Source: JANRKN01 sp033763435
Lineage (GTDB): Bacteria > Planctomycetota > Phycisphaerae > Phycisphaerales > UBA1924
Reading direction: 5' to 3'
Assembly: GCA_033763435.1 (NCBI GenBank)
Contig: JANRKN010000033.1
Location: 1 to 21,498 of the forward strand
DNA length: 21,498 nt
Shown here: positions 16,914 through 21,498 of the stretch, piece after piece
Numbering within the stretch: position 1 is the stretch's first letter
Layout: each line of letters opens with the position of its first letter
Notes under the pieces: generated by a model
Seen by the model: only the letters and a program-made list of their open reading frames with translations
Databases searched by the model: none
Told to the model about the DNA's origin: nothing
Position numbers and translations under genes: made by a program

Positions 16914-17386
16914 TCGCTCTCAAGCCTCACGCGGCCGATCTCTTCGCCTCGGAACTTGCCCGCGGACTGGATGATGTTGAGGCTGGAGAGTTCGCCGGTG
17001 CGGAGCTCATCGACGCCGCCGAACTTGGCGACGATCTTTTCGAGCGCGGGGTTGTGCCCGACGACCAGGGCCGACTCGGTGTGCTTCACCAGGCCGATGA
17101 TCAGCGAGTAGACGTCGGAGGTTTCCGACTCGGGGCTGAGGGCTTCCTCGAAGGTGACCTTCATGCCCATGACCTCGGCGATGATCTTCGCGGTGTCGGC
17201 GGCGCGGATGGCCGTCGAGGACAGAATCACCTTGGGCTTGTGCTCGAGCGGGCGCTTGCCGGCCTTGAGCTGCGTCGCGAGATACTGAGCCTGCTCGCGG
17301 CCCTTGGGCGCCAGCGGACGCTGATCGTCGCGCCCCGACGGCGCGTCTTTCTCAGCCTTGCCATGACGAATCACGTACAGCCGCAT
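16910..17386 (-). CDS. SixA-like histidine phosphatase
   Basis: A 158-aa member of the histidine phosphatase (phosphoglycerate mutase-like) superfamily. Catalytic motif MRLYVIRHGKAE has the phospho-accepting His8 in RHG. Further sites are PLAPKGREQA, SSTAIRAADTA (Arg61) and the second catalytic His111 in VVGHNP. Size and motifs match SixA, which dephosphorylates phosphohistidine in ArcB-type phosphorelays and PTS proteins. The start at 17386 is chosen because the RHG motif must lie at the extreme N-terminus; upstream in-frame sequence is a Gly-rich translation of a C-rich repeat. It is the first gene of a two-gene operon with the GNAT gene. Confidence 0.9.
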   Translation of the reverse strand: MRLYVIRHGKAEKDAPSGRDDQRPLAPKGREQAQYLATQLKAGKRPLEHKPKVILSSTAIRAADTAKIIAEVMGMKVTFEEALSPESETSDVYSLIIGLVKHTESALVVGHNPALEKIVAKFGGVDELRTGELSSLNIIQSAGKFRGEEIGRVRLESE

Positions 17387-17410
17387 GAGCACTCCAAAGG
17401 CCCGCACCCG

Positions 17411-17468
17411 TCCGCGCCATCCCCACCCCATCCCCACCCATCCGCACCCATCCGCACCCATCCCCACC
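17411..17468. repeat. C-rich 10-bp tandem repeat
   Basis: About six copies of a unit near TCC(C/G)CACCCA, period 10 with one 11-nt unit, lie in the 240-nt divergent gap between the sixA-like and cpeT-like starts. The minus strand consists of closely spaced GGG/GGGG runs, and the rest of the gap is also C-rich on the plus strand. Confidence 0.8.
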
Positions 17469-17626
17469 GGACGAGCCGACACTAGACCCCCACACCCCGG
17501 GAATCGAGTGCAACGCCCACCACCCCACCTCCCATCCCACCTCCCTCCCGGACCCCGGCCCCCGGGACCCAAGAAATCCCCGACTCACGCTTTCCCATCC
17601 ACCCACGCCCGGCCTTCAATGGGCCC

Positions 17627-18310
17627 ATGAAGCAGCACCAGAGCGTCATTCGTGCGGGACTCGCGGGGTTGGGCCTTTCGCTGGCGATGCTCGCGGGCTG
17701 CGCCTCGGCGCCCACCTCCTCCCCCAGCGCGCAGGCGGGCGCGGAGAAGGTCAGCGCCTTGCGCGAGGTGCAGGCGATGCTCACCGGCAGTTTCTCCAGC
17801 CAGGCCCAGGCCGCGGCGGACCCGGAGAACTACTTCGATATCCGTCTGCACATGACGCCGATCTGGCCTCAGGCCTCCGACGGCCCGTGGCTGTACGTCG
17901 AGCAGGCAACCGCCGCGAGGCCCGAGCGCCCGTACCGCCAGCGCGTCTATCGCCTCGTCGCGCTGCCCGATGGCGGCGTGCGGAGCGAGGTATACACGCT
18001 GCCGGGCGACGCGCTGAGCTTCGCCGGGGCGTGGAAGGACGTCGCGAAGTTCAACACGATCAAGCCCGACCAGCTCACGCTGCGCGACGGCTGCGCGGTC
18101 GTGCTGCGCCGGGCCCCCGACGGAAGCTACACGGGCGGCACCGAGGGCACCGGCTGCGCCAGCGACCTGCGCGGCGCGGCGTACGCCACCAGCGTCGTCG
18201 TCGCACGCCCCGATCGCCTCGAAACCTGGGACCGCGGCTACGACACGCAGAACAAACAAGTCTGGGGCGCGGAAAAGGGCCCGTACGTCTTCGTGCGTCA
18301 GACGAACTGA
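17627..18310 (+). CDS. CpeT/CpcT-family lipoprotein
   Basis: A 227-aa lipoprotein: a signal peptide ends in the lipobox LAGC with Cys25 as acylation site. The mature part follows the CpeT/CpcT family: MLTGSFSSQAQA, YFDIRLHMTPIWP, GPWLYVEQA, PYRQRVYRL, RDGCAVVL, CASDLRGAAYATS, TWDRGYDTQNKQVWGAEKGPY and VF. In cyanobacteria, CpeT/CpcT proteins attach bilins to phycobiliproteins; outside cyanobacteria the family is widespread with unknown function, and no phycobilisome genes are here. The start at 17627 yields the lipobox at the correct distance; the ribosome-binding site is poor. The neighbours are a repeat-rich gap on each side. Confidence 0.85.
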   Translation: MKQHQSVIRAGLAGLGLSLAMLAGCASAPTSSPSAQAGAEKVSALREVQAMLTGSFSSQAQAAADPENYFDIRLHMTPIWPQASDGPWLYVEQATAARPERPYRQRVYRLVALPDGGVRSEVYTLPGDALSFAGAWKDVAKFNTIKPDQLTLRDGCAVVLRRAPDGSYTGGTEGTGCASDLRGAAYATSVVVARPDRLETWDRGYDTQNKQVWGAEKGPYVFVRQTN

Positions 18311-18315
18311 GCCGA

Positions 18316-18334
18316 GTGCCCTGCCTTGGGTGCC
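18316..18334 (+). repeat. Dispersed 19-nt repeat, copy 1
   Basis: GTGCCCTGCCTTGGGTGCC, identical to 18609-18627. It lies just past the cpeT-like stop and folds on itself (CCC...GGG), flanked by GCCGAG/CTCGGC that extend the hairpin. A shorter relative (GCCTTGGGTGCC) is at 19054-19065. Confidence 0.75.
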
Positions 18335-18389
18335 TCGGCGTGACGCTGCCTCGGGTGCCCCGGCCGGTGGAAGGTCTCCGCCTTTCGAG

Positions 18390-18514
18390 CCCCGAAGGGG
18401 CGAACGGTCTGTAGCCACGGGTGAAGTGAGCGAGTCTTCGAGCGAGCGCAACCCGTGGAAGCTCGCGCCCTCTCGCTCTCTGAGTCTTCCTTGGTCTTCC
18501 TGCCCCGGAGGGGC
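18390..18514. repeat. Cluster of GC-rich inverted repeats
   Basis: Three dyads: CCCC-gaa-GGGG (18390-18400), CCACGGGT...ACCCGTGG (18415-18422 with 18451-18458) and GCCCCGGAGGGGC (18502-18514). These are typical of REP/BIME-like interspersed elements. No transposase is present in the window. Confidence 0.55.
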
Positions 18515-18608
18515 AGAGGACATCACGCCCTTCTCCTCCGCCCCGCGCGCATCCCCGCTCTTCCTCGGGCCTTGTCAGTCGCCGCGCGCACAAACATCAA
18601 CATGCCGG

Positions 18609-18724
18609 GTGCCCTGCCTTGGGTGCCACGGCTTGACGGCTCGGAGTCAAGCCGTGCGTTCGTCGTCCGTGCGCGCGGACGTTTCACCACGGCTTGGCCA
18701 GAGCGCCAAGCCGTGCCACCCAGC
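18609..18724. repeat. Mosaic hairpin repeat element, copy A
   Basis: It starts with the 19-nt repeat (18609-18627). It contains hairpin CACGGCTTGAC/GTCAAGCCGTG (18627-18637 with 18646-18656) and hairpin CACGGCTTGGC/GCCAAGCCGTG (18688-18698 with 18705-18715), and it ends CCACCCAGCC. The outer ends are themselves inverted (TGGGTGCCACGGCTTG against CAAGCCGTGCCACCCA, one mismatch), so the whole can fold as one element. Confidence 0.7.
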
Positions 18725-18740
18725 CACCCAAGCCCGCGCC

Positions 18741-18845
18741 CAGTGAAGTGCCAACCGGACACAGTGAAGTGCCCATTGGACACAGTGAAGTGTCAGGTGG
18801 GCACAGTGAAGTGCCATACAGGCACGGTGAGGTGTCCAATGGACA
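18741..18845. repeat. Five 21-bp tandem repeats, each containing a dyad
   Basis: Units start at 18741, 18762, 18783, 18804 and 18825, all exactly 21 nt, with the constant part CAGTGAAGTG (CGGTGAGGTG in the last). Each holds a 15-nt dyad GTG(C/T)CNNNNNG(G)(A/G)CAC. The last, GTGTCCAATGGACAC (18832-18846), is a perfect palindrome around its centre. Because 21 is a multiple of three, the array also reads as a heptapeptide repeat in open frames (for example TVKCxxD), but I see no supported gene there. Confidence 0.85.
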
Positions 18846-18886
18846 CCCAATCATAAGAAGAACACAAGAAGAAAAGAAGAGGGAAC

Positions 18887-18964
18887 ATGCTCCGCCGACT
18901 TTTTTGTCGGCTTCGCGGAAAGACCCCAAGGCACGACATCCCGGGGCGTCCGACGTGTCGATGA
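18887..18964 (+). CDS. Possible 25-aa micro-ORF
   Basis: ATG at 18887 follows a purine-rich leader (AAGAAGAACACAAGAAGAAA and onward) with GAGGG a few bases upstream. The Arg-rich 25-residue product begins MLRRLFCRLRGK. Its TGA overlaps the next ATG (ATGA at 18961-18964). A GCCGAC-TTTTTT-GTCGGC hairpin lies within it. The product is not recognised; this may be a leader peptide or chance. Confidence 0.25.
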   Translation: MLRRLFCRLRGKTPRHDIPGRPTCR

Positions 18965-19041
18965 ACGATCTGTCACATGAGGAGTTTGAGGCGCGCCTGC
19001 GCGAGATGATGGGCCGGGCCAAGGAGGTGCGCGATGCGTGA
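18961..19041 (+). CDS. Possible 26-aa micro-ORF with helical acidic/basic product
   Basis: ATG at 18961, coupled by ATGA to the preceding micro-ORF. The product (MNDLSHEEFEARLREMMGRA and six more residues) has a heptad-like charged helix pattern unlike the surrounding Pro/Arg-rich shadow reading. It is the C-terminal end of a longer open frame (from 18694) that runs through the 21-bp repeats. It is not recognised. Confidence 0.3.
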   Translation: MNDLSHEEFEARLREMMGRAKEVRDA

Positions 19042-19053
19042 GCAGAGTTGCAC

Positions 19054-19285
19054 GCCTTGGGTGCCCCGGCGTGGGGCTGCATCGGGTGCTTGGGTGCCCC
19101 GACTCGCGGAGCCCAGGCTCTGATGGGCGACGCGCGTCGGGCGTGAGGCGCGTCCTTCGGCCCGAGGCTCAGGATATCGCCGCCGGGGGCGTTGCTCGAT
19201 CCTTCGACTCGGGGCACCCCCTGCGCGCGCGGAAGCGTCACCACGGCTTGAGCGTCCGAGCCCGCTCAAGCCGTGCCACCCAGCC
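19054..19285. repeat. Mosaic hairpin repeat element, copy B
   Basis: It starts GCCTTGGGTGCC (19054-19065), with another CTTGGGTGCCCC at 19089-19100. It ends with a 13-bp hairpin CACGGCTTGAGCG/CGCTCAAGCCGTG (19242-19254 with 19263-19275) followed by CCACCCAGCCA, the same right end as copy A. The middle differs from copy A. It lies just upstream of the membrane-protein gene. Confidence 0.65.
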
Positions 19286-19325
19286 ACTCCTGCGACAGCG
19301 CCGAAGGGCCGATACAGTGAGCACG

Positions 19326-20195
19326 ATGACTCAGACCGTGATCAAGTGGGCGACGGGTTTGCTCGCGCTGTTCCTCATCGGGCCGCTGGCCAGCGTGCCG
19401 CTGTCGAACCTGCGCCTGCCCGAGGGCAGCACCGCGGCGACGGCGCTCTGGTCCACCGCGCCCGCGGCGGGCTTGCTCGGCGTCGTCATCGTTCTGGTCG
19501 TCGCGCTCGTGTATGGCCTTGTCGCGCTGCGCGTCGCGGGCGGGCCCACGGCAGTGCTCGCGATGGGCATGATCCTCGGCTGGGGCGCGTACCGCATGCC
19601 GGTCGTTGAAGAAGCCCTCCGCCGAACGGTCGCCACCGGCTCGTCGCCCTCCGCGCTGCTCTGGTCGCAGGCGGTCGAGGGCGCGATCGTCGGCGCGCTG
19701 CTCATCGCCGTCGCGGCGATCTTCGAGGCCGCCCACGCGCGACTGGCCTCCACCCACGAGGGCTCGCCCGCGTGGATCCGCAAGGAACTGCTGAGCAAGG
19801 AAGGCCTCATCGGCATCGCGGTCGCGATGGTCCTCGCGGGCGTCGCGGCGGGCATCGTCGCGTTCGATTCCGCGCGCGGGCAGGCCCTGGCGGCGGGCTG
19901 GCTCGGCGCCATCGCGGCGGGCGCGGCGGCACGGCTCACCCACGCCTCGGCGGGGCACCGCTTTCCGATCCTCGGGCCCGTCGCGGGCATCGCGCTCGCG
20001 GGCGTGATCGTGCCGATCGTCGCGGCGATCATGCACGGGGCGCGCGTGGGCGAGCTTGCGTACGCGCAGCAGCTCTTCGCGCCCGCACGCCTCACGCCCC
20101 TGGACTGGGCCGCGGGAGCGATGCTGGGCGTGCCCACCGGCATCGCGTGGGCGGGCGGGATGATCGAGAAGCGCTCAGCGCAGCCCGCGGCCTGA
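19326..20195 (+). CDS. Polytopic membrane protein, unknown function
   Basis: A 289-aa, Ala/Gly/Val-rich protein with about seven or eight hydrophobic segments (for example near residues 10-28, 46-70, 77-90, 112-135, 157-178, 187-202, 216-238 and 262-280). A charged cytoplasmic loop in the middle (ARLASTHEGSPAWIRKELLS) separates two halves. No family motif is recognised. The ATG at 19326 gives a first hydrophobic helix immediately; in-frame upstream sequence is repeat-derived. The ribosome-binding site is weak. The base bias is like the core genes of the window rather than the cassettes. Confidence 0.75.
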   Translation: MTQTVIKWATGLLALFLIGPLASVPLSNLRLPEGSTAATALWSTAPAAGLLGVVIVLVVALVYGLVALRVAGGPTAVLAMGMILGWGAYRMPVVEEALRRTVATGSSPSALLWSQAVEGAIVGALLIAVAAIFEAAHARLASTHEGSPAWIRKELLSKEGLIGIAVAMVLAGVAAGIVAFDSARGQALAAGWLGAIAAGAAARLTHASAGHRFPILGPVAGIALAGVIVPIVAAIMHGARVGELAYAQQLFAPARLTPLDWAAGAMLGVPTGIAWAGGMIEKRSAQPAA

Positions 20196-20253
20196 AGGCC
20201 CCGATTCACGACCCGCGAGGGCGGCATCACGACGGGGGAAACGCCCAAGGTTT

Positions 20254-20321
20254 CTCGGCATCCAACCGAGCGTGCGGAGCGAAGTGCTCCGGCTGGCCCC
20301 ATAGGATGTTGCGTTCGCAAC
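20254..20321 (+). other. Three consecutive small hairpins upstream of folE2
   Basis: CTCGG-7 nt-CCGAG (20254-20270), CGGAGC-5 nt-GCTCCG (20275-20291) and GTTGCG-TT-CGCAAC (20308-20321) lie in the 269-nt gap between the membrane-protein gene and folE2. They could be a structured leader or part of a terminator region. No known riboswitch is recognised. Confidence 0.3.
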
Positions 20322-20464
20322 GCCGAGCGTGGGCAAGCCGCCGTCGGGCCCGCCCGCCTCGCCTCGGGGCGCGCGGCCTGCCGACCCCCGGAGCGTGAAT
20401 GATGATCACGAGCGTTGCCGCGATCGAAGCCGTCTCGAGCCGTCCGGCCGGAAAGGACCCGTAC

Positions 20465-21265
20465 ATGAACTCGACCATGCCGGACATCCAGAGCACCTCC
20501 GACCGTCGGCAGATCGCGATCGATCGCGTGGGCGTCAAGGACGTGACGTACCCGCTCAAGCTCCGCACGAAAGACGGCGGCGAGCAGACGACCGTCGCGA
20601 AGATCGACATGTACGTCGCGCTGCCCCACCACCAGAAGGGGACGCACATGTCGCGGTTCCTCGAGGTGCTCAACGAGGAATCCAGCCAGCCCGCGACGCC
20701 CGCGCGGATCCCGGAGATCACGCGCGCGATCTGCGAGCGCCTGAACGCCGAGGAGGCGCACTTTGCCGCGCGGTTCACGTACTTCATCAGCAAGCCCGCG
20801 CCGGTGACGGGGATGCGCGGGCTGATGGACTACGAAGTGACGCTCGAGTGCACGGCCAACGGGAAGGCGGACTTCACGCTCTCGGTCGCCGCGCCCGCGA
20901 CGAGCCTGTGCCCGTGCTCGAAGGAAATCAGCGTCTACGGCGCGCACAACCAGCGCTGCCGGATCGAGGCCAAGGTCAAGCCCAACGGGATGCTGTGGAT
21001 CGAGGACCTCGTCGAGATCCTCGAGAACGCGGCGTCGAGCCCGGTCTTTGCCGTGCTCAAGCGCCCGGACGAGAAGTGGGTGACCGAGAAGGCGTACGAG
21101 AACCCCAAGTTCGTCGAGGACATCGTGCGGGACCTGGCGCTCGCGCTCGACAACGACGACCGCGTCGCGTGGTACTCGATCAACTCGGAGAACTTCGAGT
21201 CGATCCACAACCACAACGCCTACGCGCAGATCACCCGCGACAAGAGCATCGAGCGGGCGTACTAA
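20465..21265 (+). CDS. folE2: GTP cyclohydrolase FolE2 (type IB)
   Basis: Converts GTP to 7,8-dihydroneopterin triphosphate, the first step of tetrahydrofolate and queuosine-type deazapurine synthesis, in the cytoplasm. It belongs to the metal-promiscuous type IB enzymes. Family motifs: MPDIQ...IAIDRVGVKDVTYP at the N-terminus, GTHMSRF (His61), SLCPCSKEIS (catalytic Cys149 region) and the C-terminal ESIHNHNAYAQI. Length is 266 aa, usual for FolE2. The start at 20465 (AAAGGA 8 nt upstream) aligns with homologues. An ATG at 20399 with GGAG 5 nt upstream would add 22 residues and is possible. It stands alone, with the PBP2-like gene 108 nt downstream. Confidence 0.95.
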   Translation: MNSTMPDIQSTSDRRQIAIDRVGVKDVTYPLKLRTKDGGEQTTVAKIDMYVALPHHQKGTHMSRFLEVLNEESSQPATPARIPEITRAICERLNAEEAHFAARFTYFISKPAPVTGMRGLMDYEVTLECTANGKADFTLSVAAPATSLCPCSKEISVYGAHNQRCRIEAKVKPNGMLWIEDLVEILENAASSPVFAVLKRPDEKWVTEKAYENPKFVEDIVRDLALALDNDDRVAWYSINSENFESIHNHNAYAQITRDKSIERAY

Positions 21266-21373
21266 AAACGCGTCCCGGGCCCTGAAAAATCGGCCTGAGC
21301 CCCGCGCGGGTCCGATCTCTACGATCGTCCGGGCGCCGGTCGATCCTCACGCGCGCCCGGCACGGAGGCGGCC

Positions 21374-21498
21374 TTGGCGCGGGAGCGGGACTCGATCGTC
21401 GCGAGCATGTTTCACCGGCGGCTGCTGCTGCTGGGCGCACTCGCGCTCGTCGCGGGCGGCGTGCTCTCCGCGCGCCTCTGGATGCTCACCGCCGTCAA
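21374..21498 (+). CDS. N-terminus of a probable PBP2/MrdA-like protein, cut by window end
   Basis: An open frame from TTG at 21374, with GGAGG 5 nt upstream, runs off the window. The 41 visible residues are a short charged cytoplasmic stretch, then FHRRLLLLGALALVAGGVLS with ARLWMLTAV, one membrane anchor. The (F/R)xRRLLLLGAL...RLWxL pattern is typical of class B penicillin-binding protein 2, but the diagnostic domains lie outside the window. Confidence 0.5.
   Translation, partial: MARERDSIVASMFHRRLLLLGALALVAGGVLSARLWMLTAV

Noticed and set aside
18741..18845. CRISPR-like array
   Set aside because: The units are contiguous 21-mers with no unique spacers, and no cas genes are nearby.
18455..18856. 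133-aa frame ending in TVKCxxD heptad repeats as a real protein
   Set aside because: The 21-nt period keeps several frames open by construction, and the frame begins in hairpin repeats with no ribosome-binding site.

Overview
The window is GC-rich bacterial chromosome with long opposite-strand shadow ORFs. Several things suggest a planctomycete, probably close to Phycisphaerae: multiplied prepilin-like genes, an orphan mraZ, a LepA with extra insertions, and mosaic GC-rich hairpin repeats between genes. This assignment is inference; no rRNA gene or other decisive marker is present.

Layout. 1-948: 3' end of atpG (ATP synthase gamma) and its terminator. 971-2662 (-): cassette 1, a membrane-anchored 'WWTWP' protein followed by a prepilin-like protein. 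2771-4418 (-): metal-dependent amidohydrolase and flavin reductase-like protein. 4717-5463 (+): orphan mraZ with a four-unit, 10-bp-period operator upstream and a terminator downstream. 5511-6959 (+): secreted alpha/beta hydrolase. 6981-9442 (-): cassette 2, with a small exported Cys-rich protein, a WWTWP protein, and a prepilin-like protein fused to an N-terminal MauE/DoxX-like redox membrane domain. 9661-12070 (+): lepA and a SnoaL/NTF2-like protein. 12077-13761 (-): cassette 3, again a WWTWP protein and a prepilin-like protein. 13859-15277 (-): Pmp3-type membrane peptide and a TlpA-like thioredoxin. 15557-16306 (+): PAS-LuxR regulator. 16350-17386 (-): SixA-like phosphatase and GNAT acetyltransferase, overlapping by ATGA. 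17627-18310 (+): CpeT-like lipoprotein. 18311-19325: about 1 kb of repeats (hairpin mosaic and a 21-bp tandem dyad array), perhaps with two micro-ORFs. 19326-20195 (+): polytopic membrane protein. 20465-21265 (+): folE2. 21374-end (+): N-terminus of a likely PBP2-type protein.

The main point of interest is the set of three paralogous cassettes. Each encodes an N-terminally anchored protein of about 300 residues with a conserved Trp-rich core, translationally coupled (3 nt gap, 3 nt gap, 1 nt overlap) to a divergent prepilin-like protein ending in an RGxDF-type tail. All three lie on the minus strand and converge on an unrelated plus-strand gene. Cassette 2 adds a MauE-like domain and a ten-cysteine exported protein. 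In methylamine utilisation, MauE acts with a thioredoxin-like partner in maturing the disulfide-rich MauA, so an envelope system that couples disulfide formation to a pseudopilin is a reasonable hypothesis. No assembly ATPase, prepilin peptidase or secretin is in the window, so such machinery would have to act in trans.
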